A stretch of DNA of 64,000 nt from Eutypa lata (lineage: Eukaryota; Ascomycota; Sordariomycetes; Xylariales; Diatrypaceae), in contig JAKULF010000001.1 in NCBI GenBank assembly GCA_022661535.1, positions 1,488,001 to 1,552,000 on the forward strand. The letters run 5' to 3'. Both the position numbers and the translations under genes were made by a program. Position 1 is the stretch's first letter. Each line of letters starts with the position of its first letter. Positions 31,168 through 42,937 of the stretch are shown one piece after another. The notes under the pieces were generated by a model that saw nothing but the letters and a program-made list of their open reading frames with translations, had not been told where the DNA came from and did no database searches.

Positions 31168-32789
31168 TCAAACCAGCGAATTCAGGTACACTTCAATGTT
31201 CGCATACCCAGAGCTTGCGATCGCCATAGCGTCGCTAGCATCGTTGGGGTCCAGGCCGTTAGCATTCTCCCACTCGTCGGGGATACCATCGCCGTCCGAG
31301 TCGGTGGGCGGGGTTCCGCCGGCAATGAAGCCTGGCCCGTTCATAGGGCTCGCCGTCTCGTCGGAGATCAACTGGCCATCCGTCCCATAGGTCTCAACTT
31401 CGCTCACGAGACGGGCGTCAATGGCATCACGCGCCGGATAGTTAGCCCCGACGTTAGCGAGGACATGCTCCACGGCTTCGGATGCCGTTAGGAGGTTCTC
31501 CGGACCCGGGTAGTCGAACGGCTCCGTCACGATGTCCATGTCGCTATAGCAGGTCGTCGATACGCAGAGCGGACTGCCGTTCAGTGTACCATCCCTGTCG
31601 CTGTCATAGTAGTTCTCCGAGACATCTAGCAGCTTAGGTTAATAATCATTCTCATTTCGTAGCCCCTGTGGAGTATTTCAGGGGCTGTATGAGAGTGCAC
31701 TCGACTTACAACCATGGAAATTCTCGTTTCCTCTTGTAAACGCCGTAACGGAAGTGGACGGCCCCGAGATAAAATAGTTGTTGATAATGTTCGCGCTGCT
31801 CTGGCCCGAGCTGTCTCCAGCTATATAACCGCCACCTCCACCCCAGTTATAGATGACCTATTTGTGCTAAGATTAGCGATGGCAATTCCTATGTATGGGA
31901 TAAATAGATTGGGAAAAGCATACGTTGTTTTGGAAGTCGTTCATGCCCTTAACCTTGGGGTTCCGAGTCTTGTTGTCGATGTACAGGTTGCGGAATAAGC
32001 TAACGCCGTAGTCTGTCTGGATCAGACCACCACATGAGTGCGTCTCGAGGCCCTGGCCGATGATCGAGTCTTGTATCGTCACATTGTACACATCGCCGCT
32101 AATAGAAAAGGTCTCGTCGCGACCCCACGTTACAGACACGTGGTCAAAGATCATGTTCTCGCCCTCGGCAATCGTGATGCCGTCTATACCAAAGGGAGGA
32201 AACTAGTCAGTAAGAGAACTAACACAGCGAGGGGAGTTAGGTCGATGTGATGTTACCTTTTCCCGAATCACCACCTTTGCCCATGCGAAACCTCATATAC
32301 CGCACGATGCCGTTGTCCGCGTTAGACCACGATAAGCCATTACCGTAGAGGGTGATTCCCTGGTAGTGTTAGAAAGGCAATCCCGACTGGCTGCAGCTGA
32401 CTTGATGCGGCTTACATCTCCAGGAGCACTCTGTCCTGCAATATACACGTTCTTCGAGACCACAACCCTATCCGTGACATTGATGGTGCCCCCAACGTCG
32501 AAGATGACGATGCGATTGGATGCTGAGACAGCGTCGCGGAATGACCCCTCATCGGAATCGCTGTGTATTGCATCAGCTTGCCGTACGTATACTATCTGCT
32601 TCGTTGCAGATGCTCCGAGCTCGAAGAAAAGACTTACTCGAGATTCGTCACATGATAGACCTCGCCCGTCCGGCCGCCTACAGCTTCGCGGCCGAAACCC
32701 TCGGCGCCGGGGAATGCGAGCAGAGCATTGGCACCCGAAGAAACACACGCTGCCAAGGCGACAGAGACCATAAATCGGAGGAAGCTCAT
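31168..32789 (-). CDS. Secreted pectate lyase (polysaccharide lyase family 1-like)
   Basis: Six exons: 32638-32789, 32416-32560, 32257-32359, 31924-32183, 31710-31857 and 31168-31625. All five introns (56-84 nt) have GT-AG ends and consistent phase, giving 421 residues. A signal peptide (MVSVALAACVSSGANA within the first 22 residues) precedes LLAFPGAEGFGREAVGGRTG, a hallmark of this pectate lyase group. VIFDVGGTINV, YIAGQSAPG, MRFRMGKGG, IFDHVSVTWGRDE and GLIQTDYGVSLFRNLYIDN follow, forming the right-handed beta-helix. The C-terminus has an EF-hand-like calcium loop (DSDGDGIPDEWENANGLDP). The enzyme cleaves de-esterified pectin by calcium-dependent beta-elimination outside the cell. It lies tail-to-tail with the GH16-like gene, only 126 bp away, and both would act on polysaccharides. 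Confidence 0.88.
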
Positions 32790-33633
32790 CGTCGCCACAG
32801 CAGCAGCACTTAACAGGGAAACCTTAAGGAGACAGTCGCGAGACTATCAAACTGTCAATAGGGCTTGGGTCTAAAATCGCCCTCATGATGTGCAAGCTGT
32901 TGCGATTTAATACTAAAGCTTAGAAAAAAACTTGGGCAGCTCTGCCAAAAATGAATGCACGCGCGAAACAACGGCCGCTTTGCTCGTTTCTAGAATTATC
33001 CCGGCGGTCTCCCCCCCCCCCCCCCCTAATAGAGACTGCTCGTTTCCGTTTGATGGATAATTGTTTATACTGCTACGCTAGCCCCACTAACCGCATCGGA
33101 TGGTGTCTGCAGTCGTCCGATTGTCGAATGCGGAAATTGGCAAGGGTGAGAAACGTGGGGATTTGGTCCGGGGTTGCATTTGACGTGGTTTAAGTCTCGA
33201 GAACCTGGGATGTGTCTGCATGTTTCAACTTGATTGACACGACGAAATCGCTAAAACGGTGGAATGGCATGCGTGGTCGAAACTGTGGACTTGTTGAGTA
33301 ACTGGTCCAGGATTTTTGCATACGAGAATAGTTCAGTGATATGGTGAAAGAGAAGCTGAACGCAGGATTGACGAGAATTCTAGTCAGCCTGAAAGGTTTG
33401 AACGTTGTTAAATCTGTTATATTGTATGGTATAATTAGAAGTAAGCCGTTACTCTACTCCGCGAACACTCTTGAGGGCACAACATGGCAAATACACTGCA
33501 GCGCGTTGCTGCCCTGGCTCCAGGGGTCGAGATGAGTTCTTGACACGCGGCCAGTAGGGCCTGTGTTCTTTTCTCTCTCAGTCATATCCTCTTCCTCTGG
33601 AGACACTCTGAATCGCCGCTCTATACACTGACG
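32790..33633. other. Intergenic region with a poly-C tract
   Basis: Contains the pectate lyase upstream region and, on the left strand, the 3' flank of the HET gene. No gene is supported. A homopolymer of 16 C residues (33011-33026) is the only notable element. Confidence 0.5.
33011..33026. repeat. Poly-C homopolymer, 16 bp
   Basis: Sixteen consecutive C residues, about 230 bp upstream of the pectate lyase start. It is length-variable by nature and prone to assembly error. Confidence 0.9.
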
Positions 33634-35688
33634 TTAAACTAGTCGGAATGTTTCCACGTTTATGTTTGTACGACCTCGCCGTACACGATCGACTAAGTTC
33701 CCTGTCATTAGGTCCCAGTGGTGGACGTAAGTGTCGCCTATGAAGGCCCAGTCCCGTCCGGTCGGGCGTAGGATGAAGGGCGTATGGCCACCATAAAGAA
33801 CAGCGAGTTGATCTCCCGGCTTCATCATCTGCGGGCCAACTCCAAGGTAGCCGGAACGAGTGCGATAAACTCTCCTATTCAAAATGAGATTCGAGACGGC
33901 CATGTGATAGTAAACAGGAGTAGGCTCGGTGTTGACTGCCCCCGGCCTTGGGCCGGGCGCTAGATCTTGGTATGCAGATTCCGGACACCCAAGCACAAGT
34001 GTCATATAATGGAGTGCTTGGTTCTTTGCATTCTCTGCCAAGGTCTCCATGCCCTTCAGTCTATCATTCTCTAGTGATCCTATCTGATCAGCCATTGTGA
34101 CTAATAGTCCACCCCCGCCGCCGCATACTGTGAGGAAGAATGCCATATCCAGCTGTTCGTTCCCACCGATGTATTTCAGTGTTGGACGAGGAAACAGTGG
34201 GAATGCGAAGAGTTGGCTCCATATCTCATTAAGGGGTAGTGGGTCCTCAAGATCAATACTAATCGGGTCGGACACTGCTTCGATAGTATCGAACCGAAAG
34301 CCATCCAGCTGGAGAACATTTGGTTCTAGAGGCGTTCCACGCAGTGGACAGTCGTGAAGCACAGCGAAGTATGGATAGTGGCCGGTTAGAGGGACTCCAG
34401 GTAGCCACAGACGCGGTGGAAGTAGACTGCAAGATTGCGGTTCGTCAAACTTTGGCACCCACGAAGGGTACGAACCCTGTATAGGATCACTAGTATGCTG
34501 CACATGAGACAGTACATCTAGAACCCTCGGGCTTTTCCGTACCATGAATCTTGCGAAGTCCCGGTAGACTTCCATGACTGATTTTGTGTAGTTGGGTGCT
34601 AATTCAGGGTTCCTCCGCCCAACATCCGCGCCAGGACCAACCGTGTCGTCGATCTTCTTTCCTAGCCAGGCGAAAGCTCTCTGAGTTACCGATGCAAGTG
34701 TGCCTATTGTACCTCCTGTAATGAGCGTGTCCATGTTAGCGACTACAGGCTGAAGTCCCTCGTCTGTGATACCAAGTATGCCAAAGAGGCGATCCCTAGG
34801 ATCGGTAGATTTGAGGTTCCGCGTCTGAATCAACACTAAAAGGATGCCACCAATTGAGCTCTCAACCTGGAGTTGATGGGGTTTGTACCGGCGGTCTCTT
34901 TGCTTCTCAACTATACTCCAGAGCCTTAGTCTGCTAGGGTTGATTGGCCCGGCCCGAGGGGAGTCCAGTAAGGGGGTTAGAGAAAGAAGATCGTAGAAGT
35001 CTATCTCAGCATCGCCACTCATTGCAATACACCGTTGAGATGCAGCGACTTCTTGTATACACCATACTCTCTCAAAGTATGCGGACTTGAATAGGTCCGC
35101 TATGTCATCCCTAGTCTGACTTTCTGTGTTAAAAGCCTCTAGCATCAAACTATCGATTTGCGTAGATACCCTGGGAGGAAGTCCAATTTGACCTAAGTTC
35201 CGCTGAAGAGCCTGCAGTAGCGTTTCGCGATACTCACACAACTCTCGAGCACGGGCAAACGCTCTTCGCCTCCCCTCGTCGCCTGGCCCTAAGTAGACGA
35301 CGACTCTCCCAGCATGTTGGTACACCAATCGCATGTAAGAAACTTGGCGGGCACGCTCATCCATGTCTTGCTGGTTGATGCAAATGGCGTCGACCCAGAG
35401 AGGCCTGATCAGGTTTGGCAGGCGAAGGTCGCGCAGTGCTCGCTCCAGATTCAACGTGATTGGTATAGCACCACCGTGACATACTATTGGGTTCTCTGCC
35501 TTCTCCGTACCCCAGGCATATGATAATGCCTCGTAGCGTAGGGGACTACTCGCCAGGTCGACTACGCTTAAGGTACATTCCAGCGGTTGATCACCGGATC
35601 CAGGAATCAGACATACCAGTCGTGTGAAGGATGGGGTTTGGCCTACTTCGGCGATTGGCGGAAGAGGTTCATAAACGTACGGCGCCAT
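33634..35688 (-). CDS. HET-domain (heterokaryon incompatibility) protein
   Basis: Single exon, 684 residues from the ATG at 35688. The HET domain occupies roughly residues 50-215, with its classical blocks YEALSYAWG (52-60), LWVDAICINQQD (97-108) and RVVVYLGPG (128-136), followed by RVWCIQEVAAS. HET proteins trigger vegetative incompatibility and programmed cell death when non-self alleles meet; in filamentous fungi they form large polymorphic families, often in accessory DNA. The C-terminal 450 residues have no recognised domain. It contains DQLAVLYGGHTPFILRP near the end, a block common at the end of HET proteins. The frame is intact, unlike several neighbours in the accessory region. Confidence 0.9.
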   Translation of the reverse strand: MAPYVYEPLPPIAEVGQTPSFTRLVCLIPGSGDQPLECTLSVVDLASSPLRYEALSYAWGTEKAENPIVCHGGAIPITLNLERALRDLRLPNLIRPLWVDAICINQQDMDERARQVSYMRLVYQHAGRVVVYLGPGDEGRRRAFARARELCEYRETLLQALQRNLGQIGLPPRVSTQIDSLMLEAFNTESQTRDDIADLFKSAYFERVWCIQEVAASQRCIAMSGDAEIDFYDLLSLTPLLDSPRAGPINPSRLRLWSIVEKQRDRRYKPHQLQVESSIGGILLVLIQTRNLKSTDPRDRLFGILGITDEGLQPVVANMDTLITGGTIGTLASVTQRAFAWLGKKIDDTVGPGADVGRRNPELAPNYTKSVMEVYRDFARFMVRKSPRVLDVLSHVQHTSDPIQGSYPSWVPKFDEPQSCSLLPPRLWLPGVPLTGHYPYFAVLHDCPLRGTPLEPNVLQLDGFRFDTIEAVSDPISIDLEDPLPLNEIWSQLFAFPLFPRPTLKYIGGNEQLDMAFFLTVCGGGGGLLVTMADQIGSLENDRLKGMETLAENAKNQALHYMTLVLGCPESAYQDLAPGPRPGAVNTEPTPVYYHMAVSNLILNRRVYRTRSGYLGVGPQMMKPGDQLAVLYGGHTPFILRPTGRDWAFIGDTYVHHWDLMTGNLVDRVRRGRTNINVETFRLV

Positions 35689-36742
35689 CAGATAGGATTC
35701 TCTGGATGGAATCTGTATATGAAGAAAACATAAAGTCGAAGTTCGTTCGTGCCTAGAAGCACAAGTCTTTCTACAAATGCCCTCAGCTGCGGCTGAAAAG
35801 AAGCCCCGCCTTCTACTATGCTTGGCAAGATCTACTTCATCACCTTACGCTACACCAGGCTATTAAACAACGTGATCCATTGCAACGAGCATCCTTTGTG
35901 GATGGATTGTAATAACTTCAACTACTACCTTCGATTTCGCAAGTTGCCGTTACGCAATTGCCACTTACGACGTCGGGTATAATGTCGGCGAGATTGGATA
36001 GATGGCCGGAGTAATTTAGCACTTGCGTCATCGTCAGCATGTGTTAACTAGAAGTTACGCTTTTCGCCGAGAGAGAAAGGTAGCGATATCGCGAAAACAC
36101 ATCTAATTAAACGGCTGATAGTAACCTTTCTGCAGGATTTTACTCCTATCAACCTATCACAGACCTATCAATGCTACCTTAAAGTCTCTGAATATGCAGT
36201 ATCCGCAACGCTGAAGGTACTATCATCCCTTTTAGGACTAGTGTACGAGGCCCACCCGAGTTCACCCCCCTTAAGGCTGATCATGAGAGATGAGTGATGT
36301 AGTAAGAAGGTAGCCTACAACAGGTTAATAGGGCTTTCTTTATATGATGATGTTACTACTACAGGGCCAGCCGCTGGTCTTGGCTATCAACTAGTTGTCC
36401 CTCAATAATTATGCCACGGAGGATTTACTTACACTCTACTGGGTAGCAAACAAGCACAGTTCCCTCCAAGCCTTCGACTTAGGTCTACTTCCTCCTTTTC
36501 AGGTTTAGTGTCCGAGGATACAAGGTTGACTTATGTAGTTCGTCCATCCACGGGGGTCAAGCCAGTGACATTCATACGAGCAAGTGCCACCCCTATTTAT
36601 AAGCAATAACTAGGTAGACAGTGTCGGTATATATAGAGTCTATATATAAGATGTCGTGAACCGTAGTCGTTTACACATAATATCGTCAAGACAACAGTTC
36701 AGCTTTCTTCATCAATACCTTGTACCCACGGGAAAAGCAAAT
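35689..36742. other. Divergent intergenic region between the HET and amidohydrolase genes
   Basis: About 1.05 kb containing both promoters. A TATA-like atatatag run lies near 36630-36650, about 100 bp before the amidohydrolase ATG. No additional coding exon was seen. Confidence 0.4.
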
Positions 36743-37999
36743 ATGCAATTCAGGCAGCTATCCTTAACCTCCCTCGTCTTCCTCGGAAGCGCGAAGGCCT
36801 GTCTCCATGACCACATTCCCCTCCCCCGATCTCTGGAAGACGAATTCGCCGCCCTCCGCAATCGCGACGTCCCAGCCGCCGTCAAGACCGCCATACAGAA
36901 CGTGCGCGTCTTCGACGGGTCGGCCGTCAGCGCACCGCAAACCATCATCATCGATGGGGGGTACATCATGGACAGCAACGACACCACGGGGATCGAGCAG
37001 ACGATCGACGCGGGCGGCAGCGGGGTCCTGATCCCGGGCCTGATCGACGCGCACGCGCACGTCGAGTCGGTCGAGGGCCTGCATAACATGACCTCGTACG
37101 GCGTGACGACCATCTTCGACATGGCGTGTCCGGACTACGCGCTCTGCGAGTCGCTGAAGTCGAACCCGGGGTTGGCGAACCTGTACGTGAGCATGCTGCC
37201 CGCCTTGGGACCGTCCGGTAAGAGCTCCCCGCTCAATCCCGTGCCGGCGGATCTGCTGCTGCACCCGGGAAAGGACCCAAAGTACCTCGTCGACTACGCC
37301 TTCGGCAACGGATCCGATTACTTCAAGATCGTGAATGCGCCAGTCGGGGGCCCCACGCAGGACCAGCAGGACGATATCGTCGGCTACACGCACTCGAAGG
37401 GCAAGCTCGTGGTGACGCACGCGCCGGGTGCCGCCATCTACGCGCAGGCGGTAGCCTCCCGGTCGGACGTCCTGCAGCACATCCCGGACGACGGGGTGCT
37501 CTCGGCCTGCACGATCGAGTCGATGCGGGACCACGGCCAGGCCGCCACGCCCACCATGGAGATCTTCCGGCGCGCGTACACCTTCCAGCCCCAGATCATC
37601 CAGTTCTTGCGAGGGAACAACACCTCGGCAGATTCGTCGTACGCCAACGTCGTCGAGAACGTGCGCCGCCTGCACGAGGCGGGCGTCCCGCTCCTGGCGG
37701 GCACCGACGCCGTCGGCAGTGCGGTTCCCATCGTCTATTTCCCCTTCGGCGAGTCGCTGCACCAGGAGCTCGTGAATTTCGTCCATCTCGGCATGACCCC
37801 CGCTGAGGCCTTGCGCGCTGCGACTATTGTGCCTGCTACGGTGCATCGGTTGAATGATCGGGGGGCGATTCGGCCCGGTATGCGGGCGGATTTGATCCTG
37901 TTGAATAGTAATCCGTTGGATGATATCTCGAATACTAGGGATATTGCTCGGGTCTGGGCAGGGGGTGTGGAATACCCGAATGTTGCGAAGCGGACGTGA
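36743..37999 (+). CDS. Secreted amidohydrolase-family metal-dependent hydrolase
   Basis: Single exon, 418 residues from the ATG at 36743; the longer upstream reading needs a GTG start. The first 20 residues (QLSLTSLVFLGSAKAC) look like a signal peptide. The metal-dependent amidohydrolase core is clear: GLIDAHAHVES (His104, His106), a Lys in DYFKIV (Lys195), VTHAPG (His226), LQHIPDDGV (His246) and LLAGTDAVG (Asp322). GAIRPGMRADLILLNSNPLDD near the end is the typical closing segment of imidazolonepropionase- or prolidase-like members. The substrate is unknown; an exported member might act on peptides, lactones or mycotoxin-type amides, which is inference. The coding sequence is GC-rich in the middle and AT-richer at its 3' end. 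Confidence 0.85.
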   Translation: MQFRQLSLTSLVFLGSAKACLHDHIPLPRSLEDEFAALRNRDVPAAVKTAIQNVRVFDGSAVSAPQTIIIDGGYIMDSNDTTGIEQTIDAGGSGVLIPGLIDAHAHVESVEGLHNMTSYGVTTIFDMACPDYALCESLKSNPGLANLYVSMLPALGPSGKSSPLNPVPADLLLHPGKDPKYLVDYAFGNGSDYFKIVNAPVGGPTQDQQDDIVGYTHSKGKLVVTHAPGAAIYAQAVASRSDVLQHIPDDGVLSACTIESMRDHGQAATPTMEIFRRAYTFQPQIIQFLRGNNTSADSSYANVVENVRRLHEAGVPLLAGTDAVGSAVPIVYFPFGESLHQELVNFVHLGMTPAEALRAATIVPATVHRLNDRGAIRPGMRADLILLNSNPLDDISNTRDIARVWAGGVEYPNVAKRT

Positions 38000-38984
38000 A
38001 AATCAAGAGTCTTGGTAAGATGTGGTCGGAAAGAGTAGCATGTTATCTGGAGTAGGAACCAGGTAACTTAATCTGTAGATTTGGCTACTTCCTAGAGCTT
38101 AGTATGAACTGTGGTTTATGAGGTCAAAGTTGATGACTTACAGTTTGCGCAGATTCTGTCTCTTGCTACGGTAGTCCTTCTAGGTAAACTTACTTTCAAC
38201 TCAGAGTTGTCTTGATATTAGCTACCCCATCTGGTTTGTATCATACATATTTCTAGCTCATGTCAGATGAAGCGCGATAGTAGTATTTATCCCTCTAAGG
38301 ACATGTTCCTGATATTGTATTTAATTCCATTATGAATTACCTAGGTAGCAGCTGATTTCTTTCCCGCGGCCTCCAGGTTGGTCCGTATTATAAGTTATGT
38401 TCGCTATTAAGTAGTTATTAATATATATCGAGCGATTTATCTAAGCTGTTTATTATTAGGTACACAAGCAACGAACATTAGTACATCTTGCTTAGGGAAG
38501 AAAGAAATAAGCAAGTATATATAGGTAAATAACACATAATATTTTCAATATATAGGAACTAGCTCGACGCAGATTGAGAAATCTTGCGCCCAGGCTTGCT
38601 TCTTCCCCCTTTTCCTTCTTTTTGGGAAATCCCCTAGTTCGAATCATGGGTTGGGCGACATCCCCCCCCCCCAAATATTTGGTAAATATCATTGGCGCAT
38701 TAGTCTTAGGTTTATTTATGCAAGGAACGCAATTACGTATTTTCGAAGACGTCTTAGTAGAACTTAAAGATTTTATCTTTTTGTTGATATAATTACGATT
38801 ACTGCCAGCTTCGTCAAGTTAATAACATTGCATCCTCAACTCCTCGGTGAAGTTCAATTATCCTCCAAGACCAATGTTGAACTCACTGCGTTAGAGCAAA
38901 TTCTAGTATGATACATAGATCGGCGTTGTAGCTGTTGTGCATGTTTCTTCACGCATAGTTACATGATTGTATCGTATCGTCTTT
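38000..38984. other. AT-rich intergenic region
   Basis: About 1 kb with a C-run near 38660-38670 and no coding exon. It includes attacctaggtagc at 38336-38349, one of several CCTAGG-centred words in the window. Confidence 0.45.
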
Positions 38985-40161
38985 TCAATAATATGGCCTA
39001 TACTTTCTAGGGGCCTGGATTTCTTCAGAGCCGGAATCATGCTTGGACTGGAAATTGGCGCGTTCGCATAGGAGAGTAGTACTTCCTTCATACTCCTCCT
39101 CGGTGAAAGCGTCCCTAGGATCAATACTCTCAACCGCTATCAAGTTCCGGCACCTATTTCTATACTGGTAGGTAAAGACGAAAGACGACGGTGCTTGCTC
39201 TCCCACACAAATTTCATGTTTCTTAGTACAGACGCCGTGAGAATACGCGTTGGGGCCGTGATCATAACCATCCTTTAGGAGTCCCCATTTATAGACACGG
39301 CAGTTGACGTTGGTAAGTTCCTCGGATGTGGTGGGCTCCGGACTGGTTGATACGAATTCAAGATCGCGACAGATCTCAAAGACCTTCCAAAAGTCTTCTC
39401 TAATGTGACACCTGCGTTAGTAAAAACAAGTTAGTATTTAATTTTTCTTCGTATCTTGTAGAATGTTCTATATTAACTGGTTTTCGTACTTACCGTTGCT
39501 TGTTCTCGCCGTGGCGAATGCGCTCGATGATCATGCTGTTGACCATGCGAGTGGTGTCCTCCCATGAGTAGAATGGAGCGATCTTGAGAAGAAGCTTCAA
39601 AAAAGTCTTGGTGTGGAGTGGCTCGTTGAGAAACATCATTGCTCGTGGATCTTTATCAGGTGGCCAACACAGGAGGATTTGAGCACGAAGTTCCTTTCGG
39701 GGGTCATCATTGTCGACGAGCTCGGGTGGATCTACCTGTTGACTAGCTGCAGTTGTAGGGTTTGGATTAGATTCCGGGTGGGACTGGATAGAAGAGTTGA
39801 AGGCGTCGCCATGGCTCCGCAGAGAATTGTTTATTGACGTGATCCGCCGAGCTCGAAGATCATTCATATAGTCCGCAGTCCTTTTCATGTGACTGTCGAG
39901 TATGTTGCGGAATGCGAGGCGTTCTTGGCCGAAAACGGCAGTGTGGAACTTGCTCCTTCCATACCCTGCAGCAAACGAGATATCAAATAGACCTTGTTCG
40001 CAGTGAATCAAAGTATCCATTGCTGCTTGGTACTCTTGCCATCTGCGTTTAACCTCCTCATTACACGCAGTGCAAAGTCCTTGAAATGTCTCTATATAAA
40101 TACCACACCATCGGCAGTGACGCTCCGGAGGCGTCTCGAGAGCTGGTTTAACACGTTGCAT
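38985..40161 (-). CDS. Hypothetical two-exon protein with paired CxxC motifs
   Basis: Exons 39494-40161 and 38985-39411 are joined across an 82-nt intron (donor gtaagt, acceptor aacgcag) and encode 364 residues. Near the N-terminus, HCRWCGIYIETFQGLCTACN has the two CxxC pairs of a small zinc-binding knuckle. A central helical region with KRRWQEYQAAMDTL and GYGRSKFHTAVFGQERLAF follows. Exon 2 has a conserved-looking block CHIREDFWKVFEICRDLEF, VYKWGLLKDGYDHG and a last part with FTYQYRNRCRNLIAVE. I do not recognise the family. The ATG at 40161 is chosen because the open frame upstream to 40308 has only a GTG. Function is unknown. Confidence 0.65.
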
Positions 40162-42937
40162 GCTGGGAGTCAAGAACAGCGACTTTGAGGAGTGAGGTTG
40201 GTTGATCAGAGAAAATGGATTGAACTTGGTATGGCGTAGAGTACTTAATTGAGAAGTTCCAAGATTATCCGAATCAACTAGTGTAGGGTGGGTGCATGTA
40301 TTTATCACACCAGGCGCTATTCAGATTGCACGGAAATACGTGGTGACAAAAGCGCTGACGAATTTTCCATTCTCGTTACCAATTGGCACTATCAATGGCC
40401 TTGCAATGTAGCATATCACGTGATAAGACAACTACCCGTGTCAGTGCTTTAATCCCTGATATGTGCCTAGAAAAAGCAAAGATTTAAGTTATAGAATCTA
40501 GATATGTGTTTACAGGAAGCCTCCTACGAAAAGATAATTATGATGATTAAGACTCGGTTACCAAGACACGCCAAATGGACCATATCAGCGCAAGAGGAAA
40601 TCGAGACAAGTGTTTGGACATTCAAGACACTAGTAGCATAAAATTATACGTCCTAGGGCTGATGAATTACTAGAACTGTCGCTTTTATTGGTGAATATTG
40701 AAGACTTTTTATAATATCTTGAAACTCACCATATACTCGATTTCCTTCACAGTACCGAAAAAGGGGTATGAAGCAGAACAGCGAATTCCTTGAGCCTAAG
40801 GTCTTCCTAGGTGTTACAAGTATTAGTGATGCCTAGATAAGTCTATCCCCGAATTCATATGGTAGGATAACAGAAAGATTCGAGTATCAACATAGGCAGT
40901 TGACATACTGCCTAGCAATTTCCCTCAATGCCGTCTTGAATTTAATAATAAGATGAAGAGACGGCATTCGGGCAAAAGAATGCACATAGCCAGGTGCTTA
41001 TCGTACTCTGTACTGACAAGTATGTATTGTATCAGGTTTAAAGCTCATGAAGGCGGTATCATACATCTAAGGTATGACCGGCCATGACGGGACAGTTATG
41101 ATGGCGGCGCATCTACGGCCTCTACGAGAAGGTGAATCTATTGTATTTTTGAGAAGGAGGGAATCTAGGGGAGTCCTATATATAACTACATTTATATTTA
41201 CAATTAAATACAGGGGCATATCGCCGCCATGCGACCACTCTCAGACATCCAATCTATTCTCGTTGTGATATCACCACCTTACTCCAGACCTATCAAGCGT
41301 GACTTACTACAGTTAGCAAGAACAACCTCAATGAATGTCATTTAATCTCGTCAAGGCTCTAATAACAATCAAACGCTCTCAGCAAGTAAACAAGAATTTG
41401 GTGTAAATAAAGAGCAAATGGGGTTGCATAGCTAGCGCTGCTAAACATGAACACCAGTGACATCTAGAAGGTGCGCTTGACTCCTATATCGCAAAAATAA
41501 CCATAGAGCCCTCCTTATATTAAGCTCATAGACCCACACGAACCTACACGGACAAGAGCTACTGTTAACTGTTTCGGCGTTTGCGCACAATATAGGTAGA
41601 GCGAACTCCGGATCTAAGAATCCTTTATTATTCTAGAATCCCACACGTGATGAATGGTCTATGACAAGCGCTACAAAGTTTCCTGCGTTGATTACCATGC
41701 AACCATCGTATAAAGTTGCGATCTAGTCTCTGCTAATTAGATTATGGGGTTTTTGGGGGCCATGCCTAGTGACTGGGTGAGAAGTACGCCCCGCATGCAT
41801 GGGCCTCCGCCGATCAGGGAAGATCTTATGTCAAAAGGAATCACCACTTCAAACGTCAGGCAGAAATAAATAATACTGATTACTGAACCATATCTAAACA
41901 TAGCCGCTGTTCCTGAGAAACTGGCATTCCGATGGAGTCCGATGGAGGTCGGAGTTAGAAACAAGAGCCTCTAAAACAAACCTGGTATGAAGAAGTGAAA
42001 ACAGTGGTTAACAGATGATGTCATGTTAACGCTTATAATTTGTATACTACCTATTTTGGCAGTGCTGGAGGTCTAGCTCTAGGCAAGGAGTCAATCCTGG
42101 CCACCCTTTCCATGGATCTCCAGCCCTACCCGTGCCACATAGCAACCGAACTCCATACCGCTACATATCACAAGTCCCTGGTCATGAGTGCGGCTGGGGG
42201 GGATGGATATGTAAGCAAAGAAATGGGGATCAACCCAACGAGCGGGACTCGAGCATAGCGACGTCATTCAGAGCATGAAGGCCAAGAGGCCAAAAAAAAT
42301 ACCCAGCATGACCGTCTTTCTGTATATAGGGGGAGCTTGTTCAAGCTATACTACTAGGAGGTATAAATCCTGATGATCGACATATCCTATTCCAACCCAT
42401 TGGAGAGAATCTTCCATGGCCCGTATCAGCCTCGCCAGCTACTCTTAAGCCATGGCCTCCGATTAAGACCAATCGGAGAACAGCTATCGGCTAATGAGAA
42501 TATGGAGGATCCTTCCACTAGGTATAGACTATAGACTTGGCGAAGGCATGAGGGTCGAAAATAGAACCTCCCCACCAACGCGGACACACGTAGGCATCAT
42601 AAAATATTTGTGTATGTGAACCTTGTACAGAGAAGAAGGATGAGCCAAAAAGGGACCTTAGCAACAGTAGCCTCGATCTATGTAGCTACAGACATGAGAA
42701 GTCATACCTCACCGTCTCGATGAGGATCAGCCTGCATAGAGAGAACACGGCGGAGAGGTTGGAATATAAAAGGACATCGTGATCCCACCTCTCGAGAAGA
42801 AGAAAAGGGGGGGAAAACCATCACCAGCTCAGACACACAAACCACCACAGCTTGACCTATCCAACCTACTTCCAGATCCTTCCTCTCCAACTTTTACCAA
42901 TCAACCAACCCAACACCTTTCTTCAACTTCAACAAAA
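40162..42937. other. Long intergenic region without a supported gene
   Basis: About 2.8 kb. Short frames (41074-41268 plus, 41737-41964 minus, 42040-42258 plus) lack motifs and splice context. The last 150 bp before 42938 are rich in C and A (aaccaacccaacacctttc), typical of a fungal 5' UTR of a highly expressed secreted protein. Confidence 0.45.

Noticed and set aside
36764..37846. 360-codon minus-strand frame over the amidohydrolase gene
   Set aside because: An antisense shadow in GC-rich coding DNA; Arg/Val/His-rich with no motif, while the plus strand has all amidohydrolase motifs.
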